Shown: positions 25,878 through 33,255, counted from the stretch's first letter. The stretch: DNA of 59,277 bases from a virus (IMGVR_UViG_3300036901_000095:1-59277), one strand, 5' to 3'. Notes: generated by a model not told the origin, from the letters alone. Numbers and translations: made by a program.

Positions 25878-26037
25878 TAAGATCAAGTTCCATGACTCGC
25901 CCACTATTTGGACCATCGACGAAGTACTGCCGAATGATTGTTTCAGTCTGAAAGAACATTGGTGCGCTCACCCGTTTCATGTGTCCATTCTGATTCTGGT
26001 TCAATCAGCGTCGTTTTCCCTCGACGACATCGACTAG
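25855..26037 (+). CDS. Small SH3/KOW-like protein ending in FSLDDID
   Basis: 60 residues from ATG 25855 (MYQFKKGDKIKFHDSPTIWT), a small beta-barrel pattern. It ends LVQSASFSLDDID, so the F-x-L-D-D motif is at the C-terminus here. The start overlaps the aminopeptidase stop by 23 bases; the TAG stop overlaps the stop of a leftward small gene. Confidence 0.55.
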   Translation: MYQFKKGDKIKFHDSPTIWTIDEVLPNDCFSLKEHWCAHPFHVSILILVQSASFSLDDID

Positions 26038-26210
26038 CGTTTCCACCATGCCAGCATGCGATAGGCGGATTGCTGGCAATCACTTCCATCCATCCTCAGT
26101 CCCAGCCAGATCAAGGGGCAGAGGGGCAGGAGAACGATGGTCTTGATGGCCATACGACCGACATTGGTTGGAATCGCGTCGAAAATGCTATTAAGCGTGT
26201 CTCGTGGCAT
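26034..26210 (-). CDS. Small membrane protein
   Basis: 58 residues with one hydrophobic segment (about 20-38, AIKTIVLLPLCPLIWLGL) and charged ends. AAGGAG lies 7 bases before the ATG, a strong ribosome site. It fills the gap between two rightward genes. Function unknown. Confidence 0.6.
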   Translation of the reverse strand: MPRDTLNSIFDAIPTNVGRMAIKTIVLLPLCPLIWLGLRMDGSDCQQSAYRMLAWWKR

Positions 26211-26222
26211 GGCATGAACTCC

Positions 26223-26250
26223 TTGACAAAATCCGAGGCTAGGCTACAAA
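26223..26250 (+). promoter_or_regulatory. Sigma-70-type promoter for the HAD gene
   Basis: TTGACA (26223-26228) and TACAAA (26245-26250) are 16 bases apart. The HAD-gene ATG begins 7 bases after the -10 box, so the message would start at or next to its ATG. Confidence 0.45.
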
Positions 26251-26256
26251 TTCGTC

Positions 26257-26706
26257 ATGATCAAGAGCCTCGATCCATTTGATGCCATCGCTTGGGATTT
26301 CGATGGCACGCTCATCAATCATCCCAAGTCTTCGTTGATGCATCAGTACATCAAGGCTCATCCCCAGAAGAAGCACGTCATCATCACCTTCCGCACGCAT
26401 GGCGCGCAATACCTGATTTTTGAGGAGATGCAGTTTCTTTATCCAGGCTCACCTGGGAAGGATCGTTTTGGTGACGTGATCAACATCAGCAATCTGGCGT
26501 GGCTTAATTTCACGCGGTATGATCGCATGCGTTATCATGGGCGGCTGAAGGGACCACTGACGCCGCACGAGGAATATTACATCAACTGGAAAGGCTCGAT
26601 CTGCAAGCAGCATGGTTTGTCGGTGCTGGTGGATGATCGTACCGACCATGTGGCGTCCGGTTGTGAGAAACACGGCATCGTGTTCATTCATCCCGACGAT
26701 TTGTAA
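26257..26706 (+). CDS. HAD-superfamily phosphatase-like protein
   Basis: 149 residues. Motif I is AWDFDGTLIN (Asp14 and Asp16), motif II is IITFRTHG, and motif IV is VLVDDRTDHV. These place it in the HAD fold, whose members remove phosphate from small molecules or nucleic acids. The length and minimal cap resemble phage HAD proteins of nucleotide or polynucleotide metabolism. Its substrate is unknown. No ribosome site is visible, in keeping with a leaderless message. Confidence 0.75.
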   Translation: MIKSLDPFDAIAWDFDGTLINHPKSSLMHQYIKAHPQKKHVIITFRTHGAQYLIFEEMQFLYPGSPGKDRFGDVINISNLAWLNFTRYDRMRYHGRLKGPLTPHEEYYINWKGSICKQHGLSVLVDDRTDHVASGCEKHGIVFIHPDDL

Positions 26707-26708
26707 AG

Positions 26709-26716
26709 TATAAATA
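26709..26716 (+). promoter_or_regulatory. T4-type late promoter box TATAAATA
   Basis: A perfect TATAAATA directly follows the HAD stop. No rightward gene follows for about 2 kb, so it points to the structured non-coding stretch at 26717-26870. Confidence 0.65.
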
Positions 26717-26870
26717 GAATTGTCGATGAAGACGACCTGATAAAGATCGTAATCCGCCCCTTGTGGGCGTTGTTGCCCTAAGGGGAAATCTTCAAAGACA
26801 CGGACTAAAACTTAGCTACGGCTTCCATCATCTTCGGAGGGTAAAGATTCATGTGTCTTTGCCAAGTTAA
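26717..26870 (+). ncRNA. Candidate structured non-coding RNA
   Basis: About 150 bases without a gene fold into clear helices. A nested hairpin pairs CCCCTT (26757-26762) with AAGGGG (26780-26785) around GGGC/GCCC, and AAGAT (26743-26747) can close it with ATCTT (26788-26792). A second domain is closed by AAAGACAC (26794-26801) with GTGTCTTT (26853-26860) and holds CTTCC/GGAGG (26822-26826 with 26836-26840). It follows a perfect late promoter box. It resembles no RNA family I recognise. It could also be a leader or an antisense transcript to the leftward genes beyond. Confidence 0.45.
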
Positions 26871-26874
26871 ATCT

Positions 26875-27183
26875 TTATGTCCGCCCCATGCGGGATAATT
26901 GCATGGCGTCGCGCACCGCGAGGGCGAGGGCCATCATCTCAGTCAGTTCATTTCTGGCTTCCATGTAGGCTCGCGCGCTCTTGGCCGTCTCGGGAAACCG
27001 GTCTTCAAGAATCTTCAGACGTGCTTGGTGTTGCGCTTTCAGATCATCATGGAATTGCATGACATTCGTATATTCCACGGCCTCCGCAATGGTCGCATTC
27101 CAGTCATGATGATCGATCCGCTCCAGATGCCAGATGATGGCATCCTCGCCGCCGATGGGTTCACCTGGAAAATCAGAGATCAT
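26875..27183 (-). CDS. Unknown helical protein
   Basis: 102 residues, mostly helical (IAEAVEYTNVMQFHDDLKAQ and further long helices). The start overlaps the stop of the upstream gene, so it belongs to the leftward small-gene operon. No family is recognised. Confidence 0.6.
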   Translation of the reverse strand: MISDFPGEPIGGEDAIIWHLERIDHHDWNATIAEAVEYTNVMQFHDDLKAQHQARLKILEDRFPETAKSARAYMEARNELTEMMALALAVRDAMQLSRMGRT

Positions 27184-27442
27184 CGATCACACGCACTTCA
27201 TCCATGTTGATGGGAATGCCCTGTCTCTCGCAAGCGTCTGAAAGAAACTGCGTGGCTTGTTTCCTTCCCATCTTATTTCGTAATTTGGTGAGGCGAATAT
27301 CGGTATAGCCTGCTTGTTTCAGATAAGTCGATGCCTTGTCGGATTTTCCCGTGGTGATGAAGATCGGCACGATTTTGCGGCTCTCGGTTTCAATCGCGTG
27401 ACCGACCATGGTCACGTGGATTCCGGTATGCGATATTGACAT
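27173..27442 (-). CDS. Unknown protein with basic C-terminal half
   Basis: 89 residues from ATG 27442, supported by GAGGGAG upstream. MSISHTGIHVTMVGHAIETE is followed by an alpha/beta part with KLRNKMGRKQATQFLSDACE. It overlaps both neighbours. Function unknown. Confidence 0.6.
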   Translation of the reverse strand: MSISHTGIHVTMVGHAIETESRKIVPIFITTGKSDKASTYLKQAGYTDIRLTKLRNKMGRKQATQFLSDACERQGIPINMDEVRVIDDL

Positions 27443-27657
27443 TTTTGACTCCCTCGCAGCGGATGATTCCACGCGTAATAGCTCAATTCATCGAACAATT
27501 GCTTGAGGCTATGACTGATGATGATGAGCGGAAAGATCATGAGGAACATCTGAGCCGCCATGAAACAAAAACGATGCGTGAGAATGTCGACCACCATCCA
27601 GCCTGCGACGGCGCAGGATATGAACAGCTTGATGATGGCGACACCCAACCAAATCAT
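27412..27657 (-). CDS. Membrane protein, two transmembrane segments
   Basis: 81 residues with hydrophobic segments at about 1-25 (MIWLGVAIIKLFISCAVAGW) and 33-50 (MAAQMFLMIFPLIIISHSL), then a polar tail. It is the size of a small holin-like or superinfection protein, but nothing shows a lysis role. It overlaps the next gene by 31 bases. Confidence 0.6.
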   Translation of the reverse strand: MIWLGVAIIKLFISCAVAGWMVVDILTHRFCFMAAQMFLMIFPLIIISHSLKQLFDELSYYAWNHPLRGSQKCQYRIPEST

Positions 27658-27672
27658 GCGTCTTGATCCACC

Positions 27673-28080
27673 TCAGTCGATCTTGTAGTCGCCGGTCCAA
27701 GTCCCCGTGGAACCGGTCGGGGTCTGTTTGTCGGTGAACGTCCCTCCACCGGAGAGATTCTCGAACATACCGGTGCCCCCGATGAATTGCCACTTGCCTT
27801 CCATGATCAACTCTTCTCCCCTCAACCTCACGGTGGCCTCGCTCGTTCCGTAGCTGGTATCACCGGTCGGATGGGTATTTCTGAAGTAGCCTCGCATCGT
27901 GCCATTGCCGCCCACGGTATCAATGATTCCCCACAAGGTCAGTATCGATCCTTCGAACTCCGGCTCGGTCGTTTCCTGCGGGCCGCGCGCCATCATCAAT
28001 CCGATCTGATGATCGGCTGGACCGTTTATCATGGTTTGTGTTTCGATTGTCACCGTGTAGCCGCCATTGAATTTTGGCAT
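27673..28080 (-). CDS. Beta-barrel protein, possibly allene-oxide-cyclase/DUF3224-like
   Basis: 135 residues from ATG 28080, which has GAAGGGG 8 bases upstream; an ATG at 28161 would add 27 residues. The sequence is beta-rich, with WQFIGGTGMFENLSGGGTFT near the C-terminus, a pattern seen in small lipocalin-like barrels (allene oxide cyclase-like, DUF3224). The match is from memory. Function in a phage is unknown. Confidence 0.55.
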   Translation of the reverse strand: MPKFNGGYTVTIETQTMINGPADHQIGLMMARGPQETTEPEFEGSILTLWGIIDTVGGNGTMRGYFRNTHPTGDTSYGTSEATVRLRGEELIMEGKWQFIGGTGMFENLSGGGTFTDKQTPTGSTGTWTGDYKID

Positions 28081-28176
28081 TGTCGGACCCCTTCGTTCAT
28101 GGATGCGGAGAGCGGCGGCAAACTCTCCGATTTCCCACAGATCGTCAACAGATATTCCCATGAGCGAACTCTAAAT

Positions 28177-28689
28177 TTATTCTCGCATCCTGAGACGCAG
28201 GCGTGTCAGATCATCGGGCAGCAATTTCTCGCCATTCCATTCGGCGACGGCGTGTCCGACAGGGATATCCCCGACAGCGTTGATCAGGCTCTCGGCCAGT
28301 TCCAACGCGCCATGATGATAGGGACGCTCGGCGGGGGTTATGACATGCACCAAGCGTTGCCGTACATAGAAACCGAGCCACCCAGACGAGTCAACGATCA
28401 CCAGACCATCATGCGCCTCGGTCCAGTCATGATTGATCTCCTTGGCATCGACCACGGGCGTCCCTGCGGGCATCTCTGAGGCGGTGACGCCTTCGCCGCT
28501 ATCCCAACGCGGCTTCATCCCTGGATGGCCCTGTACGGCCCGCAGGGAGTTGACACAGAGGTATTTGGGACTGAATTTGGCGACGCCTTCGATGCGTTCG
28601 AAATGTTTCCAGCGGATTTCCTCTCCCACCGGTTCGACGACAACGACGCGCTGGCCGATAGTGGCCTCGCTCAACTTGAAAGTTTTCAT
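28177..28689 (-). CDS. Unknown protein
   Basis: 170 residues from ATG 28689 (MKTFKLSEATIGQRVVVVEP), whose start overlaps the upstream stop as ATGA. It is beta-rich in the first half and ends with a basic helix (DDLTRLRLRMRE). No domain is recognised. Confidence 0.6.
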   Translation of the reverse strand: MKTFKLSEATIGQRVVVVEPVGEEIRWKHFERIEGVAKFSPKYLCVNSLRAVQGHPGMKPRWDSGEGVTASEMPAGTPVVDAKEINHDWTEAHDGLVIVDSSGWLGFYVRQRLVHVITPAERPYHHGALELAESLINAVGDIPVGHAVAEWNGEKLLPDDLTRLRLRMRE

Positions 28690-28874
28690 TTTAATGCCGT
28701 TTTCAATGCCTCGCGAACGGAGGCGAACATGATGGGTGGTTTGCGTTTGGCCTTGTCCTGGTCGGCCAGCCGATTGGCGTCGAACGCGGTCATGAATTTG
28801 GACTTCGGAGACGGTCCACTGATGCCGCACCGGCCATGCTTTCGACTGCCAATGCCTCTTGTCTTGAGTTGCAT
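28686..28874 (-). CDS. Small basic protein
   Basis: 62 residues from ATG 28874: MQLKTRGIGSRKHGRCGISG, then a charged helix ending in SVREALKTALK. GGAGG touches the ATG, closer than normal, so the start is uncertain. It is the first gene of a leftward operon with a host-type promoter just upstream. Confidence 0.5.
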   Translation of the reverse strand: MQLKTRGIGSRKHGRCGISGPSPKSKFMTAFDANRLADQDKAKRKPPIMFASVREALKTALK

Positions 28875-28882
28875 CCTCCAGT

Positions 28883-28910
28883 AGTATTCTCCATCAGGTG
28901 AATTTGTCAA
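28883..28910 (-). promoter_or_regulatory. Sigma-70-type promoter of the leftward small-gene operon
   Basis: Perfect TTGACA (28905-28910) and AATACT (28883-28888) are 16 bases apart on the minus strand. The predicted start is next to the ATG at 28874. Confidence 0.5.
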
Positions 28911-28926
28911 TCTTTGGTGACATCTA

Positions 28927-29202
28927 ATGGTCAGAAGCACTCCGATACCGGCGACCCGCGGCCCATGCGGCGTGAACCTGAACATGGCGACCGGCCTGGG
29001 TGGTGCCACGCCAAGTCCTGGCGATTGCACCATCTGTATTACCTGCGACACCATCCTGCTGTTCGACGACAATCTGCTCCTGCATCGAGCGTCGAAGGAA
29101 GAAATCGAAACAATTCCTGATGAGATCAAGGCGTGTTACGCCAAGTACATAGCGTTCAAGAAAACCCATCCATTACCTAACACACGGACGATGAAACATT
29201 AA
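28927..29202 (+). CDS. Small protein with Cys-rich (zinc-ribbon-like) motif
   Basis: 91 residues. GDCTICITCDTILLFDDNLL has Cys pairs (CxxCxxC) followed by a strand and LHRASKEEIETIPDEI, a pattern repeated in small phage proteins. Zinc binding is likely but only two or three Cys are visible. It diverges from the leftward operon. Confidence 0.55.
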   Translation: MVRSTPIPATRGPCGVNLNMATGLGGATPSPGDCTICITCDTILLFDDNLLLHRASKEEIETIPDEIKACYAKYIAFKKTHPLPNTRTMKH

Positions 29203-29390
29203 TTGGCTGGTGGTTCAATCTTGTTCCGTTTTTCCCGGAACATACGGCCCATGACATGAAAAACCTGGTTCCAGATACCGAACAATTTCAGCACACGATC
29301 CAATACGAATAGGCCGCCTTCCAGCAACCCCCACATGGCTGCCGCACAGAACGTCATGAGACCCAGCCACCAGAGCGCGATGTTGATCAT
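29199..29390 (-). CDS. Small membrane protein
   Basis: 63 residues with a long hydrophobic segment (MINIALWWLGLMTFCAAAMW and on to GLFVLDRVL) and a basic tail (MFREKRNKIEPPAN). The start touches the stop of the upstream gene. Function unknown. Confidence 0.6.
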   Translation of the reverse strand: MINIALWWLGLMTFCAAAMWGLLEGGLFVLDRVLKLFGIWNQVFHVMGRMFREKRNKIEPPAN

Positions 29391-29618
29391 CTAGTGTCTC
29401 GTGGTAGTACGTTTCAGTTCATCAAAGATCGTTCTGGTGTTCCCAATTTTGGTTCGGTTCCTCTCATCAAGTGTGATCTCACCATCGGTCGAGAGCGCCT
29501 TGAGGATTTCCTCCTCGGTTTCGAGCAGGCATCCTTCGAGGCTATAATGTCTGATGCCATTCATCAACGCGGCGCGCACGGACGCGACCAGGAGCAGCCC
29601 TTGTTCGAAAGTATCCAT
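29391..29618 (-). CDS. Unknown small helical protein
   Basis: 75 residues (MDTFEQGLLLVASVRAALMN, then an acidic helix and a basic end). AGGAGTGG lies just before the ATG. It ends with TAG next to the membrane-protein start. Function unknown. Confidence 0.6.
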   Translation of the reverse strand: MDTFEQGLLLVASVRAALMNGIRHYSLEGCLLETEEEILKALSTDGEITLDERNRTKIGNTRTIFDELKRTTTRH

Positions 29619-29632
29619 AATCCACTCCTATG

Positions 29633-29665
29633 AAAAGGGCGGCGAATCCTCCGACCTCGCCGCCC
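29633..29665 (-). terminator. Leftward rho-independent terminator
   Basis: On the minus strand GGGCGGCG (29658-29665) pairs perfectly with CGCCGCCC (29637-29644), and TTTT follows. It ends the transcript of the leftward genes at 29.8-31.1 kb. The remaining 140 bases up to 29805 hold only short inverted repeats and no gene. Confidence 0.75.
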
Positions 29666-29805
29666 AGTTCATTGTTGAATTCACATCAGATTAGGTGGCC
29701 ACTTCGGTGCCACTTGTAGGCTTCATGCCATGCCGAAGTCATGGCCCGCATGCGTGACGGTCACTGTAATCAAGTATCTCGAAAGGTCAATGGTCAGCCA
29801 TCGGA

Positions 29806-30015
29806 TCAAATCTTCGGCAGCTTTTCGGGGACGTTTATTCCGATATGCGTCGGAAGCTCACCATTCAGGTGGTTGATGTGAACACCTACGTTCCGATGGC
29901 CGAAAACAACTTCGACGATGCTCTGGCCATCAACACTAACATAAACTCCGCTGTCGCCTTGCGTCTGGGCGACACGAACATCCATATCGTGCGATCTGAA
30001 ACTAAAATTCGACAT
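29806..30015 (-). CDS. Small beta-rich protein
   Basis: 69 residues (MSNFSFRSHDMDVRVAQTQG and further strands). AAGGAG lies 7 bases before the ATG, an excellent ribosome site. It is last in its operon, followed by a terminator after about 140 bases. Function unknown. Confidence 0.65.
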   Translation of the reverse strand: MSNFSFRSHDMDVRVAQTQGDSGVYVSVDGQSIVEVVFGHRNVGVHINHLNGELPTHIGINVPEKLPKI

Positions 30016-30029
30016 TTCTTATCTCCTTA

Positions 30030-30247
30030 TCACCAGATGGCGGGGTCGGTTCCTTCGATTTCCTCGATCAGTGGCGTCAGTCGGGCGATCAGATCGCGCG
30101 CCTCGACCGTGGTCAGCGCGAACGCGACGACCGCTTCGTTCGTCCACTTGAATTCCAACCAGCCATCACTGGTGATACAGACTTCCAGCAGACCATCGTC
30201 GGTTTCTATCAGATTGTCGGCGGGTTCAGCGTAACCAAATTAAACAT
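30030..30247 (-). pseudogene. Small gene with an apparent frameshift near its start
   Basis: ATG 30247 has GGAGA 7 bases upstream, but its frame stops after 12 codons. From about codon 4 a neighbouring frame reads on to TGA at 30030 as protein-like sequence (AEPADNLIETDDGLLEV...). That frame has no start codon of its own. One extra T in the run at 30233-30244 would join them into a 72-residue protein. It is a frameshift mutation, a sequencing error in a short homopolymer, or recoding; error or mutation is most likely. Confidence 0.6.
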
Positions 30248-30250
30248 GAA

Positions 30251-30475
30251 TTATTCTCCAGTGTGATTGTCGGGTATTTCGAAAAATATCTTCGGCTGTG
30301 GCATCGATTCATTTTGAAAGTCACCATTTTCATCGAAGTACCATGTCATGCCGTCGCTTTTGTCGGTTTCATCGGGCATGATCGGAGCGTCATAGATCAC
30401 CACTGGTGGAGCGGCGGGAATTTCCGTTGGTGATACCGACGCCAGCAGGCCCATCAGCAATATGATGCCGCTCAT
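30251..30475 (-). CDS. Small exported or membrane-anchored protein
   Basis: 74 residues with a hydrophobic start (MSGIILLMGLLASVSPTEIP) that may be a signal peptide, then an acidic, Pro-rich part. Its start overlaps the stop of the upstream Tat-signal protein. Function unknown. Confidence 0.55.
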   Translation of the reverse strand: MSGIILLMGLLASVSPTEIPAAPPVVIYDAPIMPDETDKSDGMTWYFDENGDFQNESMPQPKIFFEIPDNHTGE

Positions 30476-31083
30476 CAGCCGACCGTCTTGACGCCGAGCA
30501 CGACTCTCGCCTTGTCCGACGACATGAGCGGGACCCGCGTCGCCAGTACCGAGGCCGGAACCGGTTTGAAATTCAGCTTGTGCACTGATTTGGTGACCGG
30601 TGCCTTCAGAAGTTGCGTGACCAGCGCCTCGATGGCCGGTGCCAGCGAGATGGCGGCTTCCACCACCGCGACAATCGCCAGCGAACCTGGCACTGTCGCC
30701 GCCACGACACCGGCAATCGCGGCCACGACATTCAATACCAGATTGATGTCCTGTTCAGCGGAAGCCAGATTGGTGATGGCGACCGGCGTGGTGCTGACGA
30801 GGCCGATGAGCAACTTGATCGCGATGTCCAACCAGCCAGTACCCGCCGCGTTGGTGAGGTCGGAGACCGGCACCACGTTGGCCGCGCCGTTCAGTGTGAG
30901 GATGTTGGGGAACAATGTCGCGATGGCGGCGGCGTCGGTCTTCAATGAGGTGGCGATGCCCAGCGCGTCGGCGATGGCCTGACTGATGGTCAGCGGCGCG
31001 GTGGTAGAACAGGCGGTCAACGCGGTGACCGCGACGATACTGGCGGTGGATGACAGGAATAATGCCCGGCGTGATAGCTGCAT
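30475..31083 (-). CDS. Putative exported lipoprotein with Tat-like signal
   Basis: 202 residues. MQLSRRALFLSSTASIVAVT has the S-R-R-x-L-F core of Tat signals and is followed by ALTAC, a lipobox, so the protein may be exported folded and lipid-anchored. The mature part is Ala/Val/Leu-rich and helical (NVVAAIAGVVAATVPGSLAI). AAGGAC precedes ATG 31083, and a leftward late box lies 25 bases further up. Bacterial proteins with this kind of sequence sit in the periplasm; the role here is unknown. Confidence 0.65.
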   Translation of the reverse strand: MQLSRRALFLSSTASIVAVTALTACSTTAPLTISQAIADALGIATSLKTDAAAIATLFPNILTLNGAANVVPVSDLTNAAGTGWLDIAIKLLIGLVSTTPVAITNLASAEQDINLVLNVVAAIAGVVAATVPGSLAIVAVVEAAISLAPAIEALVTQLLKAPVTKSVHKLNFKPVPASVLATRVPLMSSDKARVVLGVKTVG

Positions 31084-31107
31084 GATATGTCCTTCAGGAA
31101 TATCCAA

Positions 31108-31115
31108 TATTTATA
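31108..31115 (-). promoter_or_regulatory. T4-type late promoter box TATAAATA
   Basis: Perfect TATAAATA on the minus strand, 25 bases before the lipoprotein ATG at 31083. It diverges from a second late box at 31167. Confidence 0.7.
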
Positions 31116-31166
31116 CCCGCTAACGTTGGGCTAAAGCAACGTTATAAACCATGGATTTAAATCAGC

Positions 31167-31174
31167 CATAAATA
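31167..31174 (+). promoter_or_regulatory. T4-type late promoter box CATAAATA
   Basis: It ends 5 bases before the gp25 ATG (31180), so the transcript would begin at the start codon. Confidence 0.7.
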
Positions 31175-31179
31175 CTGGT

Positions 31180-31608
31180 ATGCCAGTCATTCCGCCTCCC
31201 AAACGATACTTCGTTGGTTTCAGTACCCAGAATTCCGCGAAAACTCATGTCACCACGTTGTATGACATCGACCTGATCAACGTCGATTTGATGACCGCTT
31301 TTCAGACACGGGTTGGCGAGCGCCTCATGCGGCCGGATTACGGCTGTCTGTTGTGGAATTATCTGATGGAGCCATGGACCACTGAATTATCCAACGACAT
31401 CATCGCCGAAGTGAACCGCATCTGCGGCCTGGACAGTCGGGTGGTGATCGTGACCTCCCAGGTGTATCAGCAGAATTTTGGTTTCCAGATCAACATGACA
31501 CTGCAATATTTGCCGTGGCTGGTCATCCAGTCGTTCACCGTCAACTTTGAAAATAATGAAACCATCTATTTTGATTCCACGCCAAATACAACTAATTTGA
31601 TAGGATAA
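31180..31608 (+). CDS. 25: Baseplate wedge protein gp25-like
   Basis: 142 residues. It carries LYDIDLINVDLMTAFQTRVG, ERLMRPDYGCLLWNYLMEPW and the following strands of the gp25/lysozyme-like baseplate fold, which locks sheath to wedge. T4 gp25 has 132 residues. The start is well placed for the family, yet there is no ribosome site and the late box lies 5 bases upstream, so the message looks leaderless. It starts the second baseplate operon. Confidence 0.85.
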   Translation: MPVIPPPKRYFVGFSTQNSAKTHVTTLYDIDLINVDLMTAFQTRVGERLMRPDYGCLLWNYLMEPWTTELSNDIIAEVNRICGLDSRVVIVTSQVYQQNFGFQINMTLQYLPWLVIQSFTVNFENNETIYFDSTPNTTNLIG

Positions 31609-31613
31609 CGAAA

Positions 31614-32090
31614 ATGTCGTGTGTCGTTTGCAGATTGACCGGTCAGTTCATCGTGAATTTTCTCAACCTCGCGGATCACGCGCTCAATTTTCTGTTGCTG
31701 GGCGATTCCGACGAAACCGTGTCGGCGCGCACCGCCCGCGCCCGCAACGCCGGACAGAAATGGGCGGCATGGGCGTGTGCTACGCTGACCTTTCTGGCAA
31801 AACTCACAACTTTTGGAAAGTCCACCCAGGATCATTGTGATTATGCTCTCGACAAGTCGATTCGTCCCAACAGCGGGGAAATCTGGAACTGGTCGCTCAA
31901 CGAAATCAACATCATCCCGATCAGTGAGGTGATTGTCATAGATAACGGATCGGTGGCGACATCGTCTGATGGCGCACGTGCGCTGGCTCAGGCTAGCGGA
32001 CAGATGCTGCTCATAAAACTACGAAATCCATCCGATCAGCAATTTCTCCGGCCCACGTCCACCTACATCATACGAGAAAACGTTAAATAG
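31614..32090 (+). CDS. Unknown protein of the baseplate operon
   Basis: 158 residues. An N-terminal part (LADHALNFLLLGDSDETVSA, RTARARNAGQKWAAWAC) with Cys residues resembles short conserved phage proteins often found beside lysis or tail genes. The C-terminal half is beta-rich (INIIPISEVIVIDNGSVATS). The two halves may be separate domains. Role unknown; co-transcribed with gp25 and gp6. Confidence 0.6.
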   Translation: MSCVVCRLTGQFIVNFLNLADHALNFLLLGDSDETVSARTARARNAGQKWAAWACATLTFLAKLTTFGKSTQDHCDYALDKSIRPNSGEIWNWSLNEINIIPISEVIVIDNGSVATSSDGARALAQASGQMLLIKLRNPSDQQFLRPTSTYIIRENVK

Positions 32091-32108
32091 GCACCAGAGG
32101 TATCATTC

Positions 32109-32570
32109 ATGTCCGCGCTTTTATTCACTCCCTACATATCCACCGTTCTGACATTTGGCACCGCGTTGACTGGTGTCACGTCTGGTAGCTACTCGGTTCC
32201 GAGTGCGCTCTATGACAATTCTCCCACCGGTCAGCAAATGCGCGCCAACGCCACGCTGCTGTTGACCTTCGGCACGCCATTGACCGCTGGTTCCGGATCA
32301 CCCTATGTCGGGCTTTATCCCATGTCATTACCCGATGGCACGACGTATCCAAATCCTCCCGGCAACGCCGCAGCCGCCCCCTCGCCGAACGCCTACGAGG
32401 TGGTCGTGCAGGTTGTCGCCTCGGCCAATTACTCAGCGTTGATATTCCCCAACATTCAGCTTCTGCCAACCAAATTCGCCTTCAGTCTGTATAACAACTC
32501 GGGCGTCAACTGGTCGGGTGGCGGCACCATCACGGCGACGCTGTTCACCTATTCTCCGGATTACTATTGA
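32109..32570 (+). CDS. Probable virion structural protein
   Basis: 153 residues, Ser/Thr/Pro/Asn-rich and beta-rich, few charges (LLFTPYISTVLTFGTALTGV...). This composition and the place between gp25 and gp6 suggest a baseplate-associated or tail-decorating protein. No family is recognised. Its stop overlaps the next start (TGATG). Confidence 0.5.
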   Translation: MSALLFTPYISTVLTFGTALTGVTSGSYSVPSALYDNSPTGQQMRANATLLLTFGTPLTAGSGSPYVGLYPMSLPDGTTYPNPPGNAAAAPSPNAYEVVVQVVASANYSALIFPNIQLLPTKFAFSLYNNSGVNWSGGGTITATLFTYSPDYY

Positions 32571-33199
32571 TGCTGGATCGTGCCGACCCACTCAATGTCG
32601 GATTGCAGGCATGGTGGCCGCTCGGTGGCAATGGCAACGAAACGACCAGTCGTTATCCCGCCGTAGCTAATGGCAACACGACATCGCCTTCGATGTTTGG
32701 TCCAACCTACTACTTCGATGGGTCATCGAAATATCTTACCGTCTCGACATTTCCCGTTCTCTCGACACCGCTGACCGTCAGCGTGTGGGTCTATCCGACC
32801 AGTCTGTCACAAAGCTCGAATGGTGGTGGATCAGGTGGCACGATCCTGACATCCAACACCACTGGCAACACCAGTGGCTGGTCGTTTGGTCTGGAATACA
32901 CCTACAAGATGTGGTTCTGGCCAGCCGGGGGCGCTGATCAGCGCAGCACCAGTCTGGTCAGCCTGAATACCTGGAACCATGTCGCGGTCACCGTGGGAAG
33001 CGGCTCGGTCAGTTTTTATCTGAACGGCGTGTTCAGCAACACCACGACGATGACCGCGCCCCAAGTCCCGACCTTCCTTGAGATCGGTACCGTAAGCTGG
33101 ATCACCGGCTACATGGAAGGCCAGATGGCGCATTTGCGTTTGCATAACCGAGCGCTGACCTGGGCGGAAATCCAACGACTTTATTTCCTCGAAGGTTGA
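32570..33199 (+). CDS. LamG/concanavalin-A-like domain protein
   Basis: 209 residues with the laminin-G-like jelly-roll pattern: GLQAWWPLGGNGNETTS, YYFDGSSKYLTVS, LTVSVWVYPTS, TWNHVAVTVGSGSVSFYLNG and GQMAHLRLHNRALTWAEIQ. Such domains bind sugars and in phages often form tail fibre or adhesion parts. ATG 32570 overlaps the upstream stop. It is probably a virion protein that contacts the host surface, inferred from fold and place. Confidence 0.75.
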   Translation: MLDRADPLNVGLQAWWPLGGNGNETTSRYPAVANGNTTSPSMFGPTYYFDGSSKYLTVSTFPVLSTPLTVSVWVYPTSLSQSSNGGGSGGTILTSNTTGNTSGWSFGLEYTYKMWFWPAGGADQRSTSLVSLNTWNHVAVTVGSGSVSFYLNGVFSNTTTMTAPQVPTFLEIGTVSWITGYMEGQMAHLRLHNRALTWAEIQRLYFLEG

Positions 33200-33232
33200 A
33201 TTATAGCACGCCTTAATCAGTCCATAAATAGA

Positions 33233-33240
33233 CTGTATTT
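33233..33240 (+). promoter_or_regulatory. T4-type late promoter box CATAAATA
   Basis: CATAAATA lies 15 bases before the gp6 ATG, with AGAGGA as ribosome site between them. Confidence 0.7.
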
Positions 33241-33255
33241 AAAGAGGATAACAAT

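Noticed and set aside
29690-29760. Inverted repeats between leftward genes considered as a tRNA or RNA gene
   Set aside because: Only short imperfect pairings (such as GTGGC/GCCAC) with no tRNA arms and no promoter pointing at them.
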